From the NCBI GenBank assembly GCA_032871835.1, contig CM065296.1:112602146-112666145 (forward strand): 64,000 nt of DNA, given 5' to 3'. Positions within the stretch are counted from its first letter, which is position 1. Every line of letters begins with the position of its first letter. Source of the DNA: Dipteronia dyeriana. Its lineage: Eukaryota > Streptophyta > Magnoliopsida > Sapindales > Sapindaceae. Of this stretch, positions 1-10,708 are shown one piece after another. The notes beneath the pieces were generated by a model. The model was not told the DNA's origin. It worked only from the letters and a program-made list of their open reading frames with translations, and did no database searches. A program made the translations under genes and the position numbers.

Positions 1-537
1 ATAAAGCTCCCACTGACAAGCAGTCTTCTTTTGCCCACACTCTATGCTATGTCACTGCAGTGCACCAACCAAAATGTACTCCCATTCTTGCACTAGCTAA
101 CAGGAACGATAGCATAAGTATTCAAGTTATATGACATCTACCGATCCCGTGATTCTGAATCAACAGATTCATTGAGCAACTCGTGAGTCAAGTAGTAGAT
201 TAGCCATTGTAAGGCCTCCAACTAGTTCAGTATCCATCCTTATTCGTGATGCTCCTTGTTTCAAAAGTAAAGCTACCTGTTTTAATGGAAACCGAAAAGC
301 TTTGGACGGTGCCCAAAAACAACTCGGAGCCTAAAGAGAGTCCAGCCATTGGACTACATCCATCTATACTACCTAAAAAGTAACCCTTTTCTTGTCGAAT
401 GACGCTAGCTTTTTGGCTTGCCGCTTTCTGTATATTTTGTTCCTGCAGTTTGATGAAGATGATATTAAGGCTTTGGTCCAAGTGGTTGCATTTGCAAAGA
501 GATTGATCCTATACCTTATTCTATTCCAAGAATTCTA

Positions 538-540
<3 letters not shown>

Positions 541-601
<61 letters not shown>
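541..601. repeat. (TA)n microsatellite
   Basis: About 30 uninterrupted TA units. It generates artificial Tyr-Ile open frames on both strands that should not be read as genes. Confidence 0.95.
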
Positions 602-605
<4 letters not shown>

Positions 606-1534
606 GTGGGGATCTCTTGATATCAGATCGTTCTCCACCTCATTCAAAAATTGGATCCTAATCCGTCTATCAATTTTACTCTCAAATCTTGCATCATAAA
701 TGTCGTATAACAACCAGCGAAACTTTCTTTCGTTACTCCTTTGCATCGAGGAAAGAGCAAGACCAAGTCTTCATTTGTAGGACTGATGGTTCATGTAGGC
801 TGGTGTTTTTCTTTCGGGCTCTATTGAGGCACCATGTGGGATGGAGGAATCTAAGTGTCTGACATGTTGATCTCTTACTAAAAGGTAGGCCATAGTTGCG
901 CTAGGCTAAACTGGGCTACCTATTTAAAGTAGGAATTGAGTGATTGCCCATGTGTTAATAAGGGCAAAGCTTCCTCGTTTTTTTTGTCTGTCTAAATGGT
1001 GGAAGTCACAAACGAATCCTCTGAATTAGCAGTTGATGAAGAGCTCCCTAGCTGGACGGTTTTGCACCGAGAATGAACAAATGAAATATTGGAGTCTTAA
1101 TAAGAGTAAGGATCGAACACCAGATTCCTATAACAAACGATTCTGCCATTCCTAGCTAAGTATGAAAAGATGAACTCTTTCTTAATGGAAATAGAAGTTC
1201 CCAGGAGTGGTGACCTCTACAAAGCCGTGTATCAGCAACATGCTATACTCGATTGATAAACGACATACCTCCTAGAAGGTATGTAGGAAAAGCTTGATAC
1301 TTAAGTTAGGGTGAATGTTAACCAAGGGCAAGCTTTGGGATGACGAAGACAGTGATATGTGGGATCTGGTGGAACCCTTTCGTTGGGCGAGTGCTATGGT
1401 TGTAGGTATGTAAGAGAATTGTTAAATTGATATTTAGTGGAATGTGAATTTGATGAGGTTTGCTGTTACTTGTGAGCAAGTTCAAATAGAATGCAAATGA
1501 TGATTCAACTTCCTGAATAACATCACTAATAATC

Positions 1535-1778
1535 AATGAACAAGTGGAACGAAAAAACCTTCACTGGAGCCTAGCGTAAGGGCTGTGCTGAGCTAAGAGA
1601 ATTAATATCCCTCTGGCCAGTCGATCTCCAGAAAGTGTCGATCTCAGGCCAGTAACATCTCCGACATCGGGAATTTGGTACAATCTCCAGAGTAACTAAA
1701 AGTCACTCACTTGAATGAACAAGCGGAACGTAAAGACGTTCACCATAGCGTAGCGTATGAGCAGTGTTGAGTTACAAA
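1535..1778 (+). repeat. Two diverged copies of a 65-bp unit
   Basis: The segment beginning near 1535 (AATGAACAAGTGGAACG) recurs near 1713 (AATGAACAAGCGGAACG). Both are followed by related sequence containing TTCAC, TAGCGTA and a GTGTTGAG or GTGCTGAG motif. By eye they match at roughly three quarters of positions over 65 bp. The role is unknown. Confidence 0.6.
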
Positions 1779-2428
1779 AAAGAACACCTCCGACAATCCG
1801 AAAACGCTCATAAGCCAGCCAGTCCTTCTCCCCGTGGAACCACAATCCAAGGAGACAAGACATCAATTGTTGTCCTGTGTGTGGAAAGCTTGCGTTAGGA
1901 AGGGAATAATATATCCGGTGATGAGGGATCCCCCAGCCATACCAGGGTCTAAAAAACTCGGTACAGGACTTGAAGCATGCATGATGTTAAGACTGCTAGT
2001 GAAGGATGGAGGCGGGGTCTCTGATCTGTTGATACGAGAGTCAGTCAACACGTAACATGAAGAAGCGACACCATACCTCTAGAAAGTGTGTAAGAAGTTC
2101 TTGAGAAAATATGATTCAATGGAATTAGATGAGATGAGGACGCTAAGGGATGAGCAGGGTAAGGCAACGGAAAGGCAATGCGTCTGACCCATAACCCAAC
2201 GGTCATATTTATTGAACAGTCAGTGCCATTCTGTCTTCTTTCGAACTTCCTACCTATGATGGAGGTCAATTTGACGGAAGCTCAAGCTCCAACGATGTAC
2301 ACTTTATACAAGCTGTGGGGTCATGTATGCTCATGGGATGACTTTTTTTTTTCTAGAGTTTCATTGCATCCAAATCAATCAAGATCTAAGTAGTTGTTCA
2401 GTAAACTATTAATCTTCTCGTATGCAAT

Positions 2429-2456
2429 ACCCGAGTCTTGTTTGCTCGGGTTTTTT
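2429..2456 (+). terminator. Stem-loop followed by T run
   Basis: A perfect 7-bp inverted repeat, ACCCGAG / CTCGGGT, encloses a 9-base loop and is followed by a run of T. In a bacterium or organelle this would be read as a transcript-end hairpin. In nuclear DNA it is probably a relic or chance, but it fits the idea that the first 2.8 kb came from an organelle. Confidence 0.35.
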
Positions 2457-2825
2457 ATTCTGTTTTATGGAGACTTGAGGAATTTCTATTTAGAATAAGA
2501 ATGAATTAATGTAGAAAGGTGGGACACTTTCCCCCGCATACGAAAACTACATCCAGGATGACGGCTTTGGCTTTCACAAGCTTTCATTGCATAAATCAGA
2601 GTGTCTTGTACCTGCTCTTCAAGCGATTGATTTGATGATACAGCACGGCCCAAAGGTGCTTTTTGAAAGTCGGTCTCCGGTAGTCCCAGGGCTGGCTCAA
2701 CTGAATCGATAGTAGTTGTCTCTGTCGACATGAAAGCACCGCAATCCAGTGGTTTTTCTTTCCACTTCAAAAGAGTTTTGTTTTCTCTTCGCGTGATTAG
2801 ATTGGATAACAATATTTAAGATAAT

Positions 2826-4002
2826 AAAGCATATGTGAGTAAGCAATATGTAATATCAAATCAAGTATTGTCAACCAAGCTTACAAGTTGCAAGAGAAAA
2901 GACTAACAAATAAAACTAACAAACATACAATACTTGTATTCTTATTAATACTCAATATGTACAAGTATCCTTCCAAGTTCTATTATATACAAATATATCC
3001 ATAATACACATACAAAGTCATTTGCAATTTTGATCATATGGAGTGCTTGTATATCACATATTACAAAAAAATCTTATTTACAAGAATATTTAAAAATGAA
3101 CAAAGTGAAACAAGATTACAACATACACATACAAGTACCATGTATTTTTTTAACATGGTAAAACCTCCAAGGAGGAAACATCCACATGTTGAATACAACT
3201 ATCTAGTACTTTTATTGGAAAGTAGATAAGAAATTCCCCAAATCAACAAATGACACACTCTCTATTGGACTCTACATTTATCCAATCCCTATTGGTAGAT
3301 TGGAAATTCCTCAAAAGTGGTCAACAAATGACTCATTTTCTATTGGAGTCCACTCTAACCAACACCATTAAGAAGTTGAAAATTCCTCAAGAATGGTCAA
3401 AAAATGACTCACCCTCTATTGGACTCCATCACATCTTAATATCTCGGGTCTACCAATAAAAGTTTACTTTCTATCCAAGGCACCCATGCCTCTAGAAAGT
3501 CTCCCATGCTTGATTATCCGGACCACATGTCCTAATCAAGACTCTCTGCTTAACTATTCAGACCACATGTCCTAACTAAGACTTCATGCCTTTTACAAGG
3601 ACTTCCTATGTGATCAATGAATGCTAAAATGAAATCAAGCACTCAACATAGAATAGGATGATCAAACATATCCTATAAAAACTAGACATATGAATGAAAG
3701 TTCACAAACAAATGTAGTAAGTTACTATACATGAATGATAATTCTAGAACATGTGAAAACACTACAAAACACATTTAACATCTAGAATCATTCATGAAAC
3801 TAAAGCTTGAATTAAATCATATACATTTAGCACATATTCAAGGTTTTAGTAACAAACACAAAAACACAAAAACATGCTAGAATCATAAAATGATATCAAT
3901 CAAAGTTCTAGCAAAAATCAAGAGCATATTTTTCTTACAATTATTCAGTCAAAGCTGGAATAGATCTAAGTACTCAATCACATGTGTTAATCCATAGTCA
4001 CT
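2826..4002. other. Intergenic, no gene seen
   Basis: AT-rich sequence without a supported coding region. It contains a small minisatellite (3229-3432) and text reminiscent of LTR sequence, such as the twice-repeated phrase GACCACATGTCCTAA near 3520 and 3560. I could not define element ends. Confidence 0.5.
3229..3432 (+). repeat. Diverged minisatellite, about 75-bp period
   Basis: Three imperfect units share AAATTCC(T/C)CAA, an AATGAC(A/T)CA block and CTATTGGA(C/G)TC. The last two units, from about 3300 and 3376, are the most alike. Confidence 0.6.
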
Positions 4003-4311
4003 GGGAGTGCTTGCACACAACTCCTTTAGATGAAGTAAATGCTTATGGATTATGGCTTTGATCAAGATGCTCTTACCATTTACTGTGATAACTTGAGTGC
4101 TATTAATGTATCAAAGAATCCTGTTCAGCATTCTAAAACTAAGCATATAGACATTATGCATCATTTTATTAGGGAGCTAGTTGAAAACAAATGCACAACA
4201 CTTTAGCATGTAGACATAAATGATCAGCTAGCAGATCTTTTTACAAAACCCCTAGACTCAACTAGATTCAAATCGCTTAGTAGGTCTATTGAGATTTGTC
4301 ATATGCCTTGA
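4003..4311 (+). pseudogene. Copia RNase H C-terminal fragment
   Basis: Translation in the frame of 4042 gives a typical Copia RNase H ending: IYCDNLSAINVSKNPVQHSK, then TKHIDIMHHFIRELVENK, then DQLADLFTKPLD. The family normally reads RTKHIDxRxHFIRE and ADxxTKxL at these places. In-frame stops occur at the Leu-stop-Met-Lys-stop stretch near 4030 and after ENKCTTL. It is a dead remnant of the polyprotein C-terminus. Confidence 0.85.
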
Positions 4312-4971
4312 TGATCTTTATGATTGACCCCATATGGGAAGCTCAAGTACAAAGAGCAACCTTGCATTGTTGAAAAAATAAATAGAAAATTGATCAACTT
4401 TATGCTATTTAATTAATTACTTGAGAATCTTGGTTATACATATATAATATTATATGGCTTTCTTTTCAATAAGTGTGTATTTTCCTTGTTTGCAATCTAT
4501 TTCACATTTATGTTCAAACATGCATTTTTGAACTAGAAAAGTTGATTGGGGAGTACATTTGATTGCCCTATAATTTATCTCTATGTTATGAGAACTTGAT
4601 TTTTACATGCTTGAATATTATGCACAAGTTATTTGTGTGCAAATGTGTGTGAGTGCAATTGACAAAGCTACACTCAATATGTACCATGTGTCCATTCAAT
4701 AAATAAGGATGTCTCATCCAAGTTAACTTTGTTTCTCTTTATCTTTCTTCTTAATGGTTGAACAAGATAACAATCATTAAGGATTTTATATCCATTAAAT
4801 CAATAATGATTTTATATCCATGTCTTGATTGGCCATTAAGAATTGATAATGTTGCTTGTGTGATTCAATAGTTTTAAATTCTACATCTTGTTCCCTATTG
4901 ATAAAAGGGTATAAATTGGTTTGACTTCTTTTGAAAATTCTCTTGATATTTTCTTTTCCAAATAACATGCT

Positions 4972-5241
4972 TTGAAAGTTGATGTTGCATGTCTTCCATC
5001 CATGGCATTAATCTCACAAATTCTCTTTAAATCAAATCTCCTTGCTCTTCTCTCTCACTTAATGAAGTTGTATAATCTTGATATATATGATTATGCACTT
5101 ATCTTTGATGCTAATAACACTCTTTGCTCAAGTGACCCGATTGGGAACTATCTCGTGACAAAAATAGGGAGTAGTTGGATGGACCTAGGGGGAGTTGAGT
5201 TGCATTTTAGGAAGTTGCATGACTTGGTATCATGGACCTAG
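4972..5241 (+). other. Short open frame in the retroelement 3' spacer, unrecognised
   Basis: An 89-codon frame begins MKVDVACLPSMALISQ and lies between RNase H and the polypurine tract, where SIRE-type elements carry extra, sometimes envelope-like, sequence. It has no signal or motif I recognise, and its last codons run into the duplicated GGGGGAG block. Probably not a gene. Confidence 0.2.
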
Positions 5242-5288
5242 GGGGAGTTGAGTTGCATTTTTGGAAGTTGCATGACTTGAGGGGGAGT
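5178..5288 (+). repeat. Tandem duplication of a purine-rich block
   Basis: ATGGACCTAGGGGGAGTTGA and the following bases through GAAGTTGCATGACTTG occur twice in succession, about 53 bp apart. Each copy contains a GGGGGAG tract like an LTR polypurine tract, and a third GGGGGAGTT follows at 5281. Confidence 0.85.
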
Positions 5289-5591
5289 TAACCTATTTAG
5301 CTGGAGCATTTTGAGCATTTAGCATTTGCATTTGTATTACTTGTTGCTTGTTTTCTTTTATTCAATTTGTCTTCAATCTTATCTTTCTTGATCACCTTGA
5401 TGCACTTGTTTTGAAAAGTGTAGTCTCATTATTTTGTAAGAATGGTTATTCTACAAGAGCTTAAAGAGTTAAAGATATAAAATCTAGGAATATCTTTGTG
5501 TTGTAGAATATCTTTTGTTAACCTCATGTATTTTTGTTTATTTTTTATGAGGGTGATTAATGAGTGGTGGTTTTGTCATGAAATAGTCAAA

Positions 5592-5609
5592 GGGGGGGGG
5601 GGGGGGGGG
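5592..5609 (+). promoter_or_regulatory. Polypurine tract expanded to 18 G
   Basis: CAAA followed by 18 uninterrupted G residues sits directly before the LTR start TGTAAG at 5611. Related elements have a short AAAGGGGGAG here, so the run looks like a polypurine tract grown by slippage, or a sequencing homopolymer error. Confidence 0.65.
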
Positions 5610-5787
5610 TTGTAAGTTCCTCATATTTTGATTGACTCATTTCGTTGTCAAACCAAGTTGGGGTTTATCTTGTAAGGGTAGATTAGGCCTTATTGCTCAT
5701 GATCAAGCTTCAACAACATCATTAATCTCAAGAGCATTTCAAAAGTATATAACTTAGCACTTTGTTTAACTCTTTGAAGAGATTTAG

Positions 5788-5789
<2 letters not shown>

Positions 5790-5825
<36 letters not shown>
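5790..5825. repeat. (CA)n microsatellite
   Basis: About 18 uninterrupted CA units inside the LTR. Confidence 0.95.
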
Positions 5826-5827
<2 letters not shown>

Positions 5828-6238
5828 TTTTAATGCATGTTCATTCTTGCATTATGTCTGCATCCCTTGCTTGTTTACATGTTTTTGTATAATGCTTGTT
5901 TATGCCTTTCATCAGACTTCCCACCTGCATATTTTTCATATTGAATTGTATGTTGAATTTGCCTGGAAAAAAGGATTTTCCTCTTCACCGTGGTACAGGT
6001 CGCTGGCTATGCACCTACCTCTACCGTGGTAAAAACAACGGTTGGTTCTAGAAGTGGCATGCTTTAGGGACCGCAGTTTATGCACTTGTCTGTGCAACGG
6101 TCCCTGCTGTAAAGTTGTCTAGACAGTGCACTACTGCAAGTACCGTGGTCTGGACAACTTGCCCGTGTCACGGTCCAGCCAGCGGTAATGACGAGATTTG
6201 GTTGTCCCTATTCAAAACGACGTCCTTTCGTTTAAGGC

Positions 6239-6241
<3 letters not shown>

Positions 6242-6285
<44 letters not shown>
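6242..6285. repeat. (TA)n microsatellite
   Basis: About 22 uninterrupted TA units inside the LTR. Confidence 0.95.
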
Positions 6286-6290
<5 letters not shown>

Positions 6291-7160
6291 CTTTTCCTTT
6301 CCTTGCATCTTTAGAGAGCTTTAGAATCAATCTTATCTCACTCCTTTTTGAGCTCTAGAGCGACTTGCAAGGAAAGGAAGCAATAACCCATTTTTATTGT
6401 TTAAAACCAAATCACCTATCATTCATTCATGATTCAAGCATCATCAAACTTCATCTAGGAAGTTTCTCAGCATGGGTTTTTCATCTACTTAGTTGACTTG
6501 GTAAGTAGAACATCATCTTCATATATTTTCATATTCTAGCTTATCAAGAACCTCTTTTTTGCCTTGTGTGCATTTAGATTAGGATTCTCATCACAAGTTG
6601 AGGTTTTCTGCATATTGATGTTTGGGTTGTTGTATTGTGATAGCTATTGTATCTAGGTATGCTTTGATTTCATATAGTTAACTTGTTATGCATGTCATAT
6701 AGACCATAATATCTAGGATTTGCATTTATTGTCATCTTTTAATCCTTAGATAAGCTTAAATATGTTGACCTAACACATTGATTGTTGAGCCTTGTGACTA
6801 AGTGGATTAGTGCACAATGTTGTTGATCTATAATCACTACAAAGGCATACGAGTAGTAGTGATGGGTTAGTGACTGAGTATGATATGACGAGAGATCAAC
6901 CTAGATTGTAATCATCATTACAATAGTGGATTTACGGATCAAAGTGGCTAAGTGGGTAGCCCGTGGTTTTTTCTTTGTTTAAGGGTTTCCCTGTAAAAAT
7001 CGCGTGTCATTTTTATTTCTGCATTTTCATTTGCATGTGTGTTGATGGGGTAGATTTTTAATATTGACTAATCAAGAAAATATAGTAATTAACTTGATTA
7101 AAACCTATTCACCCTACTCTAGGTTTATTAGACACACTCTTAAGGGAATTTCATTTATCA

Positions 7161-9304
7161 AAGTGTGCTTCGAGATACCTTGTTTGAGTAATATTCATTC
7201 ATTACGTATTCGAGTCGTAATTGCATTGAATTCAACGTTGTCCACATGTTACTCAACTGACCATCTACCAGACCCTACTAGACCCGACCGGACCTTATTC
7301 TCCCTGACCAATGATTCGATCCCGATCGTAGGTCTTGGTCCGACCATCTCAATAATCCCAATCGGATCATCTTTACTTGGTCAATCTAATCACCTTAATT
7401 GAGTTATTTCTACCCGATCATTCATGTAACCCTAACTGGGTGTTGTAAGGCCATCTCTGGCCAACTTAGGTTGGTTTAGTCCAGTTGACTTTCGGTGACG
7501 TGACATCTTCGACTTCCGTACATTCGGGCAATCATGCTGACTTGTCACTTGCCCATTCCGCACATAGGAGGGTAATAAAATTTTGGAAGGTATTATTGTC
7601 ATTTCTCTCCCATTATACCCCTCCTCTTCTCACTTGCCCAATGATGGGATGATTGTTTTTTATAGGCCCGAAAGGAAGAGAGATCCCTCATCTTCTCCTC
7701 TCCTCTCTCTCCTCTCTCTAGCCAAACAAAGGATTGGAGCTCTCCTCCTACCCCTCTCTCTCTCCCTTCGTCTCTTTCTCTTACCAAACAAAACCTAATA
7801 GTCAAAAGTGCTATTTTAATATAAAAGCTATTTTGATGGTTTTTTTGTTTGTGTGACAAAACTAAAGAAGTACTTTTTAAATATTAAAAAAGCTATTTTA
7901 TATCTTTTGGGAAAAACCCAAAATTTGAGCTTCTTCCAGGAAGCACTTTTTTAGCTTTTTTTAAAAAGATAAATAGTCGTAATTACCCTCTATAAATTTT
8001 ATATATTTTACTATTTACCATTCTATTACAAGTACTTTGTTAATGTGCATTTTTTTTTTACCTTTTAACAACAATATCTCTTTCAAAGATATTTTACCAA
8101 GCAATCTACTAACTTAAAAATGATTTTTTAAGTGAATAGCAAACACTTTTTGTTAAAAGTTTTACTTCCAAAAGATTTACTTCAGATACTCTCCCAAACA
8201 CTCTTAAGGAAAAAAAAAACAATTATATGCATGGGTATTATCATTTGAGTCGTTATATTTTTTTTGAATTGTCTATTTTGTACTCATTTATTTATTTTTT
8301 TACTGGATTGGTCCCTATATTTTAAAAAATCACTCAATTTGATCCCTTTGACCAGAATTTTGACGGTTAACCATCACAGAAAATGCAAAATGATATTTTT
8401 ACCCTTGATTTTAAAAGAAAAATAAAATAAAAAGAAAGAAAAAAAATGAAAAAAAAAATGAAAAAAAAGGAAAAAATGAAAATAGAGGGAAATAAGGAAA
8501 AATGATGGTGGAGAACATCCGTCGATGGAGAATACAACCTAAACTTGAACTGAAACCCAGAACCCCCCCACCTTCTGAACCAAACCCTTTCTCTTGAGTC
8601 CATCTTTCCTGAATATCTTGAATCCCTCATGAACAAAACCCTAGCTCGAAGAATCCGCCCCCCTCTTGAATCCCACCTGAACCAAACCCTGAATCTCAAA
8701 TCCCTCTCAAATCTCCCTCTCAAATCTCTTTACGAATCAAAACCATATTAGAAAATCCCTCTTATATCTCTCAAATCTCTCAAATACCCTTGTGAATCGA
8801 AACCACACCATAAAATCCCTTTCTCGAATCTGTCTCTCTCCCTTCTTTCTTTTCGACGAGATCGGCGTAGTTGGTTGTAGTGGTCGTGTGGGTGTTGGCG
8901 TGGGTTTGATTTTCGTTGGGTGGTAGTGGTCATGTGGCTATTGGTGAATAAAGAATCTAGAGATGGTGAACGAATAATCTGATAAGTGGTGGTTGTGGGT
9001 GTGTAGGTGTTGGTGAGCAAAAAATCTAGAGAGATCATTTTTTTTTTTAGGATCGGTAGAGGTCACTATGACTGCCACTGATATCATTGCTCCCTTTCGT
9101 CGTGTACTTCTCATCTTTGCTGGTGCTAGTCACTCTATTGCTCTTCTCTGTATGCTCATCCCTTTCTCTAATGTTTGTTATTTCTTAATTCATTATCATT
9201 TGTTTTGTTTTTTTTTTTACGTTTTGATTTTATTTTTATTTTTTATGTTACTGATTTTATCTATTAGTTCTTAGCTTCTAATGGTACGTAACCAGATGAC
9301 CAGA
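7161..9304. other. Intergenic, low-complexity, no gene seen
   Basis: 7583-7860 is CT-rich with TCTCTCC runs. 7800-8215 has AAGTGCTATTTT and AGCACTTTTTTAGCTTTTTT phrases common in plant MITEs, but I could not find matching ends. 8290-8400 carries the frequent plant intergenic phrase GACCAGAATTTTGACGGTTA. 8560-8830 repeats AAATCCCTCTC and AAATCTC. Open frames here (for example 8367-8723 and 8748-9038 on the - strand) are low-complexity Arg/Ser/Phe-rich translations of these repeats. Confidence 0.6.
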
Positions 9305-9344
9305 TGTTTGTTCATTCGCATATATTGTCATATCTTTGTATTAC

Positions 9345-10131
9345 CAGTGTTGTAAATGTCGTTAGGCTCTAGTCAGGCGGCAACACACCGCCTAGTGCCT
9401 AGGGGGACTAGACAGATAGTCGGAAGTTGGTTGTCGGTCGGTCGACTGGAAGACGGTGGCCCCTCGGAAATATATATTTTTATATTAAATTGTAATTGAG
9501 TAAATATCATTCTATTTTATATATTTTCATCTATTGAAAAGTTGTAAAACATTACACACCAACACTTGTATAGTTATATATAAATTATAAAGTATATACT
9601 ACGCATAATTAAAAAGAAAAAAAAAGTTGTAACATATTACTGTATTTATGTATTACACACTAACACTAATACTAATAACACGTGTAACTCATATACACCA
9701 CACAACTTTCATCTAACACACGTACACTACACAATTTCATCATTCTGTTGTGTAACCTTCATCACACTAAAGAGTCATCGACTAGAACACCACACAACAC
9801 CAGTACACCAGTACATCACTATCTCACATTCACCGACGAAGATCTGAAGAAGTAAAGAAGTGAAGGACAAGAACGATCGGCGACGGGCGAGAGGCTACGA
9901 CGGGCAATAGCAACAAAGACGATCGGCGACGGGTGACGACGATCGACGAAAGATTGAAGCACAATGGTCACTGGTCAGCGAAAGAAGAGAGTGCGACGAC
10001 TACGTCCGACTATAACCGATTTTGATCAACTTTGACTGAAACCGCCTAACAACATCGACTATCCTCAAATCGCGGCGGTAACTCACCGTCGAGCGATTAG
10101 TCTGTCCTAATCGTCGACTTCTGCAACATTG
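9345..10131. mobile_element. hAT-like non-autonomous element, 787 bp
   Basis: The ends are imperfect inverted repeats: CAGTGTTGTAAATGTCG on the left against CAATGTTGCAGAAGTCG on the right when reversed, 13 of 17 matching. An exact 8-bp direct repeat TGTATTAC flanks it (9337-9344 and 10132-10139). An 8-bp target duplication is the mark of the hAT superfamily. There is no transposase frame, so it is non-autonomous. It lies about 580 bp upstream of the P450 start codon and was duplicated with it. Confidence 0.85.
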
Positions 10132-10139
10132 TGTATTAC

Positions 10140-10708
10140 TATCTCAATTTGTGTATTTATATGGTTTAATGATGACAATCTTCTTTGCTTATGAACTTGT
10201 AATGCAAGTGAAGAAAAAAGATATAGTTTAATAATGACAATCTTTTATGTGTTGCTCAATTGAATAAGAAAGAGATATTTCATTTTTTTAATTTAATTTT
10301 TAATTGTTATTTTGTTTATAATATTTATAATTTATATTTATTTATATATTAATACGTAATATATTATTATTTAAAGATAAAAATACTTGTAAAATCATTT
10401 AATTTAACTTATGGTCGACTCGTACAAACAAAATTGAAAGATTTTTAAAAATAAATGAATAAAAAAAAGGGACTATTTAAAATAATTTATGGACTCAACT
10501 GATAATGACTGTACGTATGAAATCTATCCACGATTCCAATAATCTGGTTCATATATACAATAAGTCAAATAGTCAATTGGGGTTGATCAGCGATGATTAA
10601 CACCTTACTCCTAACTCCTTTGTACGTACTACATAAATTACACATTACAGATTCGTTTGTACATAAACTAAACTTAAAAAAAAAAAAAAATTAAAAAAAA
10701 ATTCCGCC
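10140..10708 (+). promoter_or_regulatory. Putative promoter and leader of P450 A1
   Basis: AT-rich upstream region between the hAT-like insertion and the start codon. A TATATA motif at about 10551 and an A-rich tract just before CCGCCATGG (ATG at 10709) are visible. The ATG context is close to the plant consensus. The assignment is by position only. The second copy is at 17594-18162. Confidence 0.3.

Larger units (their letters stand above)
1..2825. other. Gene-poor segment of atypical composition, possibly organelle-derived
   Basis: I see no convincing gene here. The stretch is visibly less AT-rich than what follows, except for a TA microsatellite, and it lacks the LTR and MITE signatures found elsewhere. 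It holds several short open frames of 60-108 codons, the longest on the - strand at 2486-2812, and none resembles a family I know. The texture (short anonymous frames, a stem-loop with a T run, two diverged copies of a 65-bp unit) recalls plant mitochondrial intergenic DNA, so a nuclear insertion of organelle DNA is possible. That is inference from composition and style only. Confidence 0.3.
4003..7160 (+). mobile_element. 3' half of a SIRE/Maximus-like Copia retrotransposon
   Basis: In order I see a Copia RNase H C-terminus (4003-4311), a non-coding 3' spacer with GGGGGAG blocks, a polypurine tract expanded to 18 G (5592-5609), and a long LTR-like segment starting TGTAAG at 5611. The text near 7105 (ACCTATTCACCC followed by CTCTAGG) is the phrase typical of the inner end of SIRE-type LTRs. 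Everything upstream of RNase H (gag, protease, integrase, reverse transcriptase, 5' LTR) is missing, so the element is truncated and immobile. The right end at about 7160 is approximate. Confidence 0.7.
5611..7160 (+). repeat. 3' LTR of the SIRE-like element
   Basis: Begins TGTAAG after the polypurine tract and runs about 1.55 kb, a normal length for this lineage. It ends near TTTATCA after the ACCTATTCACCC...CTCTAGG phrase. It contains a (CA)n microsatellite at 5790-5825 and a (TA)n microsatellite at 6242-6285. The partner LTR is absent from the window, so the right boundary is inferred. Confidence 0.55.

Noticed and set aside
541..601. Tyr-Ile repeat proteins at 392-661 (+) and 516-746 (-)
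   Set aside because: They are translations of a TA microsatellite, open on both strands.
4972..5241. Envelope-like gene of the SIRE element
   Set aside because: Only 89 codons, no signal peptide, coiled coil or transmembrane pattern; position alone is not enough.
7583..7859. Overlapping open frames on both strands
   Set aside because: Low-complexity CT-rich DNA with no motif.
8367..9038. Arg/Phe-rich - strand frames as possible genes
   Set aside because: They follow repeated AAATCCCTCTC and poly-A text; no domain or conserved start.
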